Below are positions 56,901-64,000 of a DNA stretch of 64,000 bases, in pieces (position 1 is the first letter of the stretch; the number at the start of each line of letters is the position of its first letter). Source of the DNA: Desulfatibacillum sp. (lineage in GTDB: Bacteria; Desulfobacterota; Desulfobacteria; Desulfobacterales; SpSt-501); assembly GCA_020725555.1 (NCBI GenBank), contig DYEU01000003.1, positions 1 to 64,000 of the forward strand. Reading direction: 5' to 3'. The notes beneath the pieces are model-generated. The model was not told where the DNA came from and did not search any database. It was given only the letters and a program-made list of their open reading frames with translations. Position numbers and translations under genes: made by a program.

Positions 56901-59480
56901 CACCACCCCTTTCCGTACCGGGTGCGGTCGAGCTTTTACGCCGGCGGCCCCGCCCCGCCGCAGGTTGTCGATGAGGAGTACGACGGGCTGGGGCGCAAGA
57001 TCCGCACCGTCCGTTACGGGGAAAAAGGCCGTCCGATCGAGAGCATCTGGGTCTATGACGTTTTGGGAAGGGTCGTTCGCCTGCGGGGGCCTTGCTTTTC
57101 GGCTTCTCTTGCGTGCCGCACCGAGGAAACCGACTATGACCCCTGGGATCGGCCGACCCGCACGCGGCAAACCCACGGCGAGCATGGGCTCGCCGTCACC
57201 CAGTACCATTATGCCGGAGGGGCGACCACGGTGACGGACCCCGACGGCTCCTCGCGCACGACGGTCTGCGACCATTTGAACCGCACCGTGCGCGTGATCG
57301 AACATGGCGATCGCGGGGACCTCACGACGACGTTTGACTACGATGCCGCGGGAGACTTGGTCCGCATCGTGCACCCCGCTGGGGTGGAAACCCGATTCGT
57401 GCGGGACGGCCTCGGGAACATCCGCGCCATGAGCGACCCGGACATGGGCACCTGGGAATACGCCTACGACGAAAACGGAAATCTCGTCTCCCAAACCGAC
57501 GCCCGGGGCCGGGTCCTCCGGCTCGACTACGACGAGCTCAACCGCCTGACGGCCGTGCGATCCCTTGCTTCGGGGGAGACGGTCCGCTACGACTATGACG
57601 ACCCCGGGGTCACGAACGGGATCGGCCGGCTATCGACGGTCACGGCTTCACAGGTTGCCACCCGGTTCGAGGCCTACGACGAAATGGGAAGGCTTCTCTC
57701 CGAAACGAGAGTCTTCAGCGGGGACGAAAGGCGCTACACGACCAGCCGGCGGTACGACGCGGCCGGGAATCTCCTCGCCCTCGATTACCCCGTGGGGAGC
57801 TTGCGCATCCGCTACGCCTACCACCCCGGAACGAATCTCCTGCACCGCGTGCTGGACGAGGCCGGAAGCGAGATCGCCGCCTTCGAGGACTACAACGCGG
57901 ACGGAAACGCGGGCTACGCCTACTTCGGCAACGGAACCGAAACGATCCGGGCCTACGATCCGCACACGGGCATGATCCGGGAAATCCGCGTGCGGCCGCC
58001 CGCGGGCTCAGGCGGCGGCGATTTGCTGCACCGCGAATACGGCTACACCCCGGCGGGGGACATCGCCGCCGTGCGCAACCCCCTCTCCGGGGTCACCCGC
58101 CGCTACACCTACGACCGGCTGCACCGGTTGGTCGCCGAGCACCCCGACCCGCCGGTTCTCCTTCACCCCTCGAAGATCCTGAGGATGCGCTATGCCTATG
58201 CCGATTCCTTTCCCTTTCACGGTCCCCGGGAGATCGAGGTGGAAGGCCGCGGTGCATCCTTGGAGTACGACGAAAACGGAAACATCACGCGGGCGCCCAC
58301 GTTTTCCGGCGCCGCGCTCTCCGTCGAAAGAAGGCTCCTTTTCGACGACAGAAACCGTGTGGCGCGCATCCACCAGCCGGGGGTGTCCTGCGGGTCGAGG
58401 ACCGATTCCTCTCTTTGCCCGGACCGGCTCGAATTCCTCTACGACGGCTTGAACCGACGCGCGGTCAAACGCACCCCTTCGTCTGTCGTGAAATACGTCG
58501 GTCCTCATTTTGAGATTCGCGACGGCGAGCCGGTTTGTCACGTCTTTGCGAAGAACCTGCGCATTGCGGAGATTACCTCGAAAGGGATCCGGTACCTTCA
58601 CAAGGACCATCTCTCCAGCACGGCCGCGATGAGCGATGAAAACGGCGCCCTCGTGCAGGCCTTCGATTATTCCCCCTTCGGTCTGTTTCGAAACGAGAAG
58701 GCCTTTTATCCGCGCTACGGCTACACCGGCCAGGAGCTCGACTCCGTGCCCGGGCTTTCCAACTTCAAGGCCCGCCTCTACGACGCACACCTTGCGCTGT
58801 TTCTGTCTCCCGATCCCTACCAATCTCCCGATTTAACCGCTTCATTATTTTTCAAAAGGGAAAAAGGGGCTTTACCTGTTTCTCAAACTTTTCCTCGATT
58901 ATTTCTAAACAAAAATACATCCAGCTTGATTTTTGATCCAATCAAAGCAAAAACAATTGAGTTCAACCGCTTTGCATACGCCCATCAAAACCCAATAAAC
59001 TTATACGATAAAGATGGATTATGGCCTGAAAGAATACACAAAATAATGATTAAATCATTTTTTGATAAAAAAATAGAGAATTATCTTGTTAATCAAATTA
59101 TATCAGGAAGCAACTTCTCAGATCATCCAAAATTTCAAGCCTCGGGATATAACCATATGCATGCCATGAGGGAACCAGGAGAAAGCATTGAGCAAGCGCG
59201 CGATAAAATGCAACAATACGTCAATCATAAATTAGATCTATTTTATCAAAATATTTACGATGGGAATTTGGAAAAAGCCTTTTTTATTCTTGGAATGGCA
59301 CTTCACCCGGTCATGGATTCCACATCACCATCGCATCAAGATTTCCAAATATGGGATGGTTCAAAAGGGTTATTGAGTCTTGATGCTATTTTGCATGGAG
59401 CCAAAGAGCAATTCATCTCTCCAGAACGATTTCAGAAAACTCTTGATCTCATTCGTGATGCTCTAAACACCGAGAAATAA
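53904..59480 (+). CDS. Giant SpvB / FG-GAP / RHS-repeat polymorphic toxin with zinc-phospholipase-C-like tip
   Basis: 1858 residues. A signal-like N terminus (RSLAAVFGLFVLGFLPGGL) is followed by an SpvB-type domain (GALELKFAIPLPPGRKGMAPELGLAYRSG-type start). Six or so FG-GAP/VCBS repeats come next (ADFDGDGLADILK, GDFNGDGLPDLLK, ADVNGDGRADIVL). A TcdB/RHS shell of YD repeats then runs to KARLYDAHLALFLSPDP near residue 1635. After an AT-rich spacer comes FNRFAYAHQNPINLYDKDGL, the RHS cleavage-type motif, ending at residue 1706. The last 152 residues start with Trp1707. They carry D1740, H1753, H1801, D1805, H1811, H1831 and E1835 in the spacing of zinc-dependent phospholipase C. Base composition falls sharply from about 58,830 onward, marking an exchanged toxin tip. 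The route of export is not visible here. Confidence 0.92.
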   Translation: MKRKRRRSVRSLAAVFGLFVLGFLPGGLEALEEAPYDPAILPPETIAPPLPRLEPAPLANSGALELKFAIPLPPGRKGMAPELGLAYRSGAGNGMLGVGWQLALGSIRRSTRNGLDFRGVRFEHDAGELVPRPDWGTGFYGAKREAEFRKYRFLSDRRGWEVTDREGRRWFFGGSAESRLENEHGVFEWLLDRVEDVNGNWYRIRYSREEGQPYPLEILYTGHDRLAPAHRVQFGYGNRPDPLESYESRGRVVMAKRLESLRVTANGQPARLFQFVYETGRSGRSRLKEIRGDPLPPVRFVYQEGGDGSFRPSAKTPTAGANAAGFVFFGAADGDGFPDLFKFESRGFSPEVHVYLADGAGGFRGKTTTRLEGDANTAGFIHVADFDGDGLADILKVQERGAQGTVFFHRGAGNGSFARGVRTDLGGANDPGRILVGDVLGQDGRLELVRLETRWGLVSVHRLLETGRFDGGVRTNLAAVLDTGHVFLMDANGDRREDLVRTGTSSLVFVHLAQADGTFGPAVVTDLKNGPNDRGSLLVGDFNGDGLPDLLKVHRLSCRVSVHHSLGTGGFAPGIETDLKGATIDAGRIRVADVNGDGRADIVLDTFNSNSVSCHLATHGGTFLPAVRSLLPGGPPLKGFLTPVNADGSGGADLTLRDSYGGFTTLLSAPEDPDLLVGFENGFGRITRFRYGTSAEAEHPYLPFPRTTIAAIETSDGNGLTFAQEYDYGGGWYDRERGEFRGFSRLEETRPDGSLLETEYHQDEYRAGKEIRRVKRDPGRALLARTAMAWAAEPLAGEARFVRLAAKTEERFFEPTVVSRWEFEHSSLHGGLTRLRRTGSEAEETTAAYAHRNVGFWNWRIEEEMLSGAGGTVVRRTRYSYDSRGNVTTEERINETGPASRVIRHYDPFGNPVETVDGRGHTTRYEYDPATATFPVRIVLPRTGSADHVWKVPRLDYRIGKASVLEDENGNRTLFEYDAAGRLLRADFPDGGRKILSYRHHPFPYRVRSSFYAGGPAPPQVVDEEYDGLGRKIRTVRYGEKGRPIESIWVYDVLGRVVRLRGPCFSASLACRTEETDYDPWDRPTRTRQTHGEHGLAVTQYHYAGGATTVTDPDGSSRTTVCDHLNRTVRVIEHGDRGDLTTTFDYDAAGDLVRIVHPAGVETRFVRDGLGNIRAMSDPDMGTWEYAYDENGNLVSQTDARGRVLRLDYDELNRLTAVRSLASGETVRYDYDDPGVTNGIGRLSTVTASQVATRFEAYDEMGRLLSETRVFSGDERRYTTSRRYDAAGNLLALDYPVGSLRIRYAYHPGTNLLHRVLDEAGSEIAAFEDYNADGNAGYAYFGNGTETIRAYDPHTGMIREIRVRPPAGSGGGDLLHREYGYTPAGDIAAVRNPLSGVTRRYTYDRLHRLVAEHPDPPVLLHPSKILRMRYAYADSFPFHGPREIEVEGRGASLEYDENGNITRAPTFSGAALSVERRLLFDDRNRVARIHQPGVSCGSRTDSSLCPDRLEFLYDGLNRRAVKRTPSSVVKYVGPHFEIRDGEPVCHVFAKNLRIAEITSKGIRYLHKDHLSSTAAMSDENGALVQAFDYSPFGLFRNEKAFYPRYGYTGQELDSVPGLSNFKARLYDAHLALFLSPDPYQSPDLTASLFFKREKGALPVSQTFPRLFLNKNTSSLIFDPIKAKTIEFNRFAYAHQNPINLYDKDGLWPERIHKIMIKSFFDKKIENYLVNQIISGSNFSDHPKFQASGYNHMHAMREPGESIEQARDKMQQYVNHKLDLFYQNIYDGNLEKAFFILGMALHPVMDSTSPSHQDFQIWDGSKGLLSLDAILHGAKEQFISPERFQKTLDLIRDALNTEK

Positions 59481-59520
59481 CTTCTGTCTGTAATTATTAA
59501 AAATACTTTTGCAGCAAAAA

Positions 59521-59964
59521 ATGAATAGAAAATCTAAATATTTTGCGAGTAGATTTTACATGGCGTGTGCTATTCTATTTTTGTTTGTAGCAGCGCTATT
59601 AATTCCATTCAATCTTGTTATTTCAGAAGAACTATTACTCCAAATTATCGATGAAAATGGAAATCCTGTGCCAAATTGCACCGTTGAGCATGAGTGGACA
59701 CAGTATGCATTGATGGTAAGTGAAACGTATACAACATCTTCTGATGAAAATGGATTTGTGTATCTTCCAAAACGATCCGTAAAAACCTCTTTAGCTGAGC
59801 TAATCCATGGCACTTATAATAAAATAAAGATGTATGGAATACACGCAAGCTTCAGAAGTGATTACATTGTGACATTAAGTGCTCCAAACTTTGAGACTAA
59901 ACATATCTTAACTGACTTCAAAGTTAATGGAAGAATCACTTTAAAAATAAAACAACCAAGATGA
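59521..59964 (+). CDS. Candidate immunity protein: membrane-anchored, Ig/CarboxypepD-like
   Basis: 147 residues from the ATG at 59521 (a TTG at 59509 is less likely). It is 40 bases after the RHS gene, in the same strand and with the same AT-rich composition. One N-terminal membrane helix or signal (FYMACAILFLFVAALLIPFNLV) is followed by a small beta-sandwich-like domain: LLLQIIDENGNPVPNCTVEHEW, then SDENGFVYLPKRS and IVTLSAPNFETKHIL, as in carboxypeptidase-regulatory-like folds. A membrane-tethered protein facing the periplasm would suit protection from a phospholipase acting there. The role is inferred from position, not from family membership. Confidence 0.6.
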   Translation: MNRKSKYFASRFYMACAILFLFVAALLIPFNLVISEELLLQIIDENGNPVPNCTVEHEWTQYALMVSETYTTSSDENGFVYLPKRSVKTSLAELIHGTYNKIKMYGIHASFRSDYIVTLSAPNFETKHILTDFKVNGRITLKIKQPR

Positions 59965-60112
59965 AATTGCATTACGATAGCGGAGCTTAAAGCCGGAAAT
60001 TGCGCTGCGGTTATGCATTGACCAGATAAGGTAGCACTTTATATGAGTGATCCAGAGAGGTTAACCGGTCGACCCACTAGAAAGGTATCATCAAAAGTGT
60101 GCAAACAAGACA

Positions 60113-60471
60113 TGGCAAAGAGGCCGTCCGCGTAAAGTCATCTCCCAGGGAAACGCCAAGATCGCCTTCACCGGAAAAGCGGTCAGGTCGCATGCCGCAG
60201 GGCGCTGATCTCCCGTGCGCTGGAGCGCTTTTCGGTGCGAGAGGATCTGCAGCAGCTCTGCGCCGATTTGGACCTAAACAAACATCATGCGATGAGTTCG
60301 TTGTTGGAGCAGCGGGTGGGCCTGCGGATGAAGGGCGGGGTGGCGATCCGCGATTCGGCACTTTTGAGGGACGAAGCACTCACTGCGTTTTTTGATTGGG
60401 AGGCGATTGCCCATTCGTCCACCCTCGGGCGTCGGCTACCCGAGATGCGCTGCTGGCATCATCTGGTGTGA
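60113..60471 (+). pseudogene. Truncated, frameshifted transposase remnant (IS1380-like)
   Basis: ATG at 60113 opens MAKGRPRKVISQGNAKIAFTGKAV. Near 60195 the family-like sequence moves to another frame (ALISRALERFSVREDLQQL). It continues through GGVAIRDSALLRDEALTAFF and WEAIAHSSTLGRRLPEM and stops at 60471, long before the DDE core. The N-terminal FTGKAV..HAG..L plan and the STLGR motif resemble IS1380 transposases. No flanking inverted repeats or target duplication were found. It marks insertion and decay next to the toxin locus. Confidence 0.55.
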
Positions 60472-60597
60472 ACAATCATGCAAAAATGCCCCCCCTGCGA
60501 ACATTGAAAAATGACCGCTCCGACAACGGAGAGCGTGAGTCCCTTCGGCTATTCGCCGCTGCCTCGACACGGTTGTTGTGCGTATCTGAGTGGTTCG

Positions 60598-61089
60598 TCA
60601 GTCAAGATCCAATGGCGCTTTGCATCGATTGCATTTCATTGCGCCCCGGAAAACCTTATTGCCGCATTCGGGGCATAGATAGCGAGCCTCTTCGTCACGA
60701 ACCCATTTTTCAGTCCCGAATTGCCGTCGATACGGGACAGACCGCAAAATGACTTTCTTCCCAACGGCCATGGGAAAGTTGTCAATGTGCCGACAAGGAA
60801 AATCATCACACTCGTGACAACCCGTGGACCCTTTTTCTTTGGAGCATGCCCTGATCTCACATTGCTGACAATGCATGAAAAGATCATCCGACAGGCATCC
60901 ACCACAATGAATATCTTCTGTCGAAAGCTTTTCAGCATTAGGGAGTTTGCCTTTCCCTGACGTCCCGCCCTTGTACAGAGTAACCAATCTCTCCTTAAGC
61001 TTGATGTTATTGTCTCGAGATGCGATGTAGATCGCACAAACACCGCAATAAAGGCCGCATGGAGAAAGAAACGCGGGATTTGCCGCCAT
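60598..61089 (-). CDS. DUF3795 cysteine-rich protein
   Basis: 163 residues. The N-terminal FLSPCGLYCGVCAIYIASRD and the later IHCGGCLSDDLFMHCQQCEIRACSKEKG and CHECDDFPC form the cysteine clusters of DUF3795, a presumed metal- or Fe-S-binding family. A C-terminal zinc ribbon (YLCPECGNKVFRGAMKCNRC) is added, not present in all members. Function unknown. Codon use is less GC-rich than the core genes, suggesting a separate origin from the repair and isoprenoid blocks. It is followed by a 145-base gap before the LysE-type gene. Confidence 0.88.
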   Translation of the reverse strand: MAANPAFLSPCGLYCGVCAIYIASRDNNIKLKERLVTLYKGGTSGKGKLPNAEKLSTEDIHCGGCLSDDLFMHCQQCEIRACSKEKGSTGCHECDDFPCRHIDNFPMAVGKKVILRSVPYRRQFGTEKWVRDEEARYLCPECGNKVFRGAMKCNRCKAPLDLD

Positions 61090-61234
61090 TTTTTTTGTTC
61101 CCCGTGATGGTTTGGTTTCTCTTATTCCTCAAGGAATACCGCTCGGCTTCAGCCGCGTTGCGGAACGCACCGGAGCAACGCCGGCTACAGCCTGTTGTCA
61201 GTCCGCGCTCTCTGCCTTGAGTATCGTTCTTCCG

Positions 61235-61849
61235 TCACGTTGCGCTCAGGAGAGCCAACAAACCAAACGCGGTGATGATCACACCCGAAATTCTGTTGAC
61301 CCATTGCAACCCGTGAGGGCTGAACTTGTTTTGAAACACGCCAACCCCACCGCTCAGAATGAGCCACCAAAGGGATGAGCCGATGAAAACGCCCAAGACC
61401 AAAATCCCCGCTGACAGATACTCCCCGCCTGTGCTTGCCAAACCCAAGCCGGCAAATATCGCCGCAAAGGAAATGATTGTTATCGGATTTGTAAGTGTCA
61501 GAATAAACGTCGAGGCATAAGCACCCACAAGGCCATTTCCTCTGGCTGTGGCTGCTCGTTCTGCGGGTTTTGCCAACAGGGTCTTGATACCCAGATAGCA
61601 AAGAAACACGCCACCGATAAGCCGCAGCCATAGCTGCTGGCTGACCAGGAAGTTTGAGATGAACGTCAGGCCGAATCCAGCAATGCAACCAAAGATTGCG
61701 TCGGCTGTCGCAGCGCCCAGACCAGAAACGAGGCCGGATACGCGCCCCTCAGCCAATGTGCGGCGTATGCAGAGCACGCCGATTGGACCAACAGGCGCAG
61801 CAATTGAAAAGCCGATAGCGAGCCCTCGGAGCAAAAAAGCGATATCCAT
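61235..61849 (-). CDS. LysE/RhtB-family amino-acid exporter
   Basis: 204 residues, about six membrane helices. The N-terminal GFSIAAPVGPIGVLCIRRTL is the LysE signature (the PVGP/GPxG element). GLGAATADAIFGCIAGFGL, LIGGVFLCYLGIKTL, and TNPITIISFAAIFAGLG in the centre are family-typical. Substrate unknown (amino acids or homoserine lactone-like compounds). A solitary gene in a mosaic part of the window, with intermediate GC content. Confidence 0.93.
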   Translation of the reverse strand: MDIAFLLRGLAIGFSIAAPVGPIGVLCIRRTLAEGRVSGLVSGLGAATADAIFGCIAGFGLTFISNFLVSQQLWLRLIGGVFLCYLGIKTLLAKPAERAATARGNGLVGAYASTFILTLTNPITIISFAAIFAGLGLASTGGEYLSAGILVLGVFIGSSLWWLILSGGVGVFQNKFSPHGLQWVNRISGVIITAFGLLALLSAT

Positions 61850-61934
61850 TTTCCTCCCGTGATCGTGAGCAGACCCGTGAAACGTGAGCGGGCTAACGCT
61901 TCGGTTCAGCGGCGGGCCGCACAGGGACTGTCCG

Positions 61935-63839
61935 CTACGGCACGGAAAGCCCGGCGCAGGGGTCCTCCTCCGCCGCCGGAACCTGCTGGTTCACGACCGT
62001 TTTAAGCACGGTGCAGATGGCGGGCCGGTGATGGGGGAAATCGCCGTGCACCGTATGCGGCAATGCGGCCGGCACGCCGCTGATCTGGCGGTTGATGGCA
62101 TCCGGGGCGTGCAGCCTCGCCAGCCGTCGGCCGAAGCAGTCCAGGGACTGGGTGTCGCCGCCGACGATCAGATCTTCGTTGTTGGCGGCGTACAGATTCA
62201 GGTAGAGCACGCCGTCCGGGGTGCTCGGCCGGCTGCGGGGCGCCTCCAGCTCGGGCTGCGCGATGGAGCCGTTGCAGTTGGCGCTGAACGGGTGGCCGTT
62301 CAAATCGGTCAGAAAGGTTTCATCCCCCGGCAGGTTGGTCGAAAACAGAGCCGGAGCGATGTTTCCGGGGCAGGCCCCGCAGGGCAGGCTTTGGCTGACC
62401 AGCGTCGCCGTGCGGCCGCCGCAGAGCTCGCGGATGGAGCGATCGGGCTGCGAGGCATCGCCGCATGAGAAGGTCCCCCCCACCCCGTGGTTGGGGGCGG
62501 CCAGCGCGGCGAAAACGGAGACCGTGATGGCTCCGTTGCGGCGCGTCCCCATGAGGTTCTTGAGGTAGTAGCGGCTGCTGATGGCCCCCTGGCTATAGCC
62601 CACGAGGGCGACTCTTCCTGTCCCGGCGTATTCGGGCCGGTTGAGAATTCCGGTCTGCGGGACGCCCTGAGAGTCCGCGCCGCCCTCGATGGCGGCCAGA
62701 ATGTCGACGGCGTCTTCGGCGATGCTGCGCGCCTGGATCACGGGGTCGGATCCCCCGTGAACCGGCAGCTCAAGGTAGATCGGATCGATGAGCAGGCCGG
62801 GGTTGGCGGCCAGCACCGCATCGAAGGAGGTGGTGCCCGGGCTGCCGGGCTGCCTCCAGGCGGCCGTGGCGTTGCCCGAGTGCCCGTGGACGAAGAGCAC
62901 CGGAACGCGCGCCGGGGTCTGGCGGGTGCGGCCGATGGCTACCGGCAGAAAATCGCGGGCCTGGTTTGCGGTCAGGCGCCGCAGGTCGGTGCCGTCGAGC
63001 TTGATCGAGAAAATCTCCTGCCGCTTCTCCTGGTTCGGAGCGGGCACATCGGAGGCCTCGGCCGAGAAGAACAGCCGTTGGTCGTCCCGCGAGAAACTGA
63101 TGCCAGCAATATTGATCTTCGCCGGGGGCGGCAAGCTGATCTCCCGAACCATCGCCCAGCTCCCGACCTCAAAAATGCGGATGGCATCGCGTAGCGGCGT
63201 AAGGTGAAAGGCCCGGCAGGCGAGCAGGCGGCCGTCGTGGGATACGGCCGGAAGCGTTTCGCTGATATCGGGCGTCTGAGTGATGCGCTGGACGGCGCCG
63301 CTTGCCTCCGCCGCCGTCGAAAAGAGATCGGTACTCCGGGTGGTTTGGTCATAGCGCGAAAACACGAGCCGCTGTCCGGCCGCGTAAAAATCGTGGCCGC
63401 CGTCGTCGCTTTCCATCGCCGTCGGGAAGGTCGCCTGGCGCAGTCCGGTGCCGTCGCTCTTCACCGTCCAGATCTGAGCATTCTTCGAGTAGGCCGGGTG
63501 GACGAAGGCGATGAGATCGTTCGGCGCCCAGCGCGGGAGGATGCGCTGCCCGGTGCCGGTGGTCACCTGTTGCAGGTTGGCGCCGTCGAGGTCCATGATG
63601 TAGAGGTTCTGGCCGGCCAGCTCCCGAAAGGAGGCGAAGACGATGCGGTCGGCGTCGGGCGAGAGATCCGGAAAATCATCGGTGTAGCTGTTGTTGGAGA
63701 TATTGGTCTGGAAACTCCCGTTGTCCCATGACTTGTAAATCTGCTGGCGGCCGTCGCGGTCCGAGACGAAAACCACGCGGTGGCACCCGGAAAGGATCAG
63801 AAAAGCGGCGTAAAGACACAACAGAATTCTCTTCTGCAT
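61935..63839 (-). CDS. Lipoprotein fusing a TolB-like propeller to an alpha/beta hydrolase
   Basis: 634 residues from the ATG at 63839, with AAGGAGG five to six bases upstream. The lipobox is LILSGC (Cys at residue 19), so it is an outer-envelope lipoprotein. Residues ~25-310 carry PD40/TolB-type blades (VVFVSDRDGRQQIYK, FPDLSPDADRIVFASF, DGANLQQVTTGTG, RWAPNDLIAFVH). Residues ~315-634 are an esterase/lipase-like hydrolase: VPVLFVHGHSGNATAAW, nucleophile LVGYSQGAISSRYYL (GxSxG), AALAAPNHGVGG, and late DEDL-type acidic and His residues (LPHTVHGDFPHH). Family, substrate and location of the acid residue are not certain. Confidence 0.85.
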   Translation of the reverse strand: MQKRILLCLYAAFLILSGCHRVVFVSDRDGRQQIYKSWDNGSFQTNISNNSYTDDFPDLSPDADRIVFASFRELAGQNLYIMDLDGANLQQVTTGTGQRILPRWAPNDLIAFVHPAYSKNAQIWTVKSDGTGLRQATFPTAMESDDGGHDFYAAGQRLVFSRYDQTTRSTDLFSTAAEASGAVQRITQTPDISETLPAVSHDGRLLACRAFHLTPLRDAIRIFEVGSWAMVREISLPPPAKINIAGISFSRDDQRLFFSAEASDVPAPNQEKRQEIFSIKLDGTDLRRLTANQARDFLPVAIGRTRQTPARVPVLFVHGHSGNATAAWRQPGSPGTTSFDAVLAANPGLLIDPIYLELPVHGGSDPVIQARSIAEDAVDILAAIEGGADSQGVPQTGILNRPEYAGTGRVALVGYSQGAISSRYYLKNLMGTRRNGAITVSVFAALAAPNHGVGGTFSCGDASQPDRSIRELCGGRTATLVSQSLPCGACPGNIAPALFSTNLPGDETFLTDLNGHPFSANCNGSIAQPELEAPRSRPSTPDGVLYLNLYAANNEDLIVGGDTQSLDCFGRRLARLHAPDAINRQISGVPAALPHTVHGDFPHHRPAICTVLKTVVNQQVPAAEEDPCAGLSVP

Positions 63840-64000
63840 GCTGTCCTCCTTGAAAGCGCCGGTCAAGCGGGCAGCTTGTAGTGAACGAAAGTGCCCCACG
63901 TTGAAGGTATAGCGAGCCACACCGACCCCGAGTCATGCCTCGACGCCCCTCGAGGGGGTGGAGAAGCGTTGACAGGGGGACGTGCGGGCCGTCCCTTGAG

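Noticed and set aside
59556..59848. Small minus-strand open frames opposite the immunity candidate.
   Set aside because: No ribosome site and no recognisable motif. The plus-strand gene has a coherent membrane helix and domain.

Overview
The window is a GC-rich bacterial chromosome segment. Its gene content suggests a Gram-negative with gliding/two-component-type signalling modules, most likely a deltaproteobacterium (Desulfobacterota) or a near relative. The reasons are the tight xseA-xseB-ispA-dxs-tlyA run, an MglA GTPase beside PilZ and DUF4388/cyclic-nucleotide-type proteins, RecBCD, an EF-G-like GTPase with an altered P-loop, and lipoproteins and RHS proteins typical of diderms. The phylum is an inference, because no rRNA or tRNA gene was found in the window.

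Layout. Bases 1-7.8 kb are the end of a surface-polysaccharide locus. It holds the tail of a NeuB-type synthase, a low-GC glycosyltransferase, an NAD epimerase, a PglC-type sugar-phosphate transferase, a frameshifted YdcF-like gene, a WbpM/CapD-type dehydratase, a beta-helix acyltransferase-like protein and GlmM, and it closes with a strong hairpin. A Bax-inhibitor-1 protein is convergent. Bases 8.6-14.3 kb carry xseA-xseB-ispA-dxs-tlyA, joining DNA repair, isoprenoid synthesis (MEP pathway) and rRNA methylation. An EF-G-like gene follows. Bases 16.5-20.2 kb on the minus strand form a coupled set: purC, a ParB-domain gene, a spore-photoproduct-lyase-like radical SAM gene and a secreted nuclease. 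Next come a PilZ protein, a DUF4388/cNMP-type protein and MglA. Malate dehydrogenase is on the plus strand. A long minus-strand repair block reads recC-recB-recD-ispF-uvrB-uvrC, preceded by manA and a small membrane protein.

Bases 38.6-50.5 kb hold a PP2C phosphatase with a double-FHA protein, efp, guaA with a structured leader, a coiled-coil membrane protein, LarB, several uncharacterised envelope proteins, an Fe-S old-yellow-enzyme, a site-2 protease homologue and a metallo-beta-lactamase-fold hydrolase.

Bases 50.6-60.0 kb are the accessory core: a FecR-like/DUF6600 protein, a PKD/PASTA/EF-hand exported protein and, translationally coupled to it, a giant SpvB-FG-GAP-RHS protein. The last ~210 residues of the RHS protein are encoded by AT-rich DNA. 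That tip carries the complete metal-ligand pattern of zinc-dependent phospholipase C, and it begins with a Trp directly after an RHS-type DxDGL self-cleavage motif. In secreted PLCs the mature N-terminal Trp is itself a zinc ligand, so RHS self-cleavage could be the maturation step that makes the active site. A small membrane-anchored, equally AT-rich gene follows and is the best immunity-protein candidate. This is the most interesting system in the window.

Bases 60-64 kb are a patchwork: a broken transposase of probable IS1380 type, a DUF3795 protein, a LysE-type exporter, and a lipoprotein that fuses a TolB-like propeller to an alpha/beta hydrolase.
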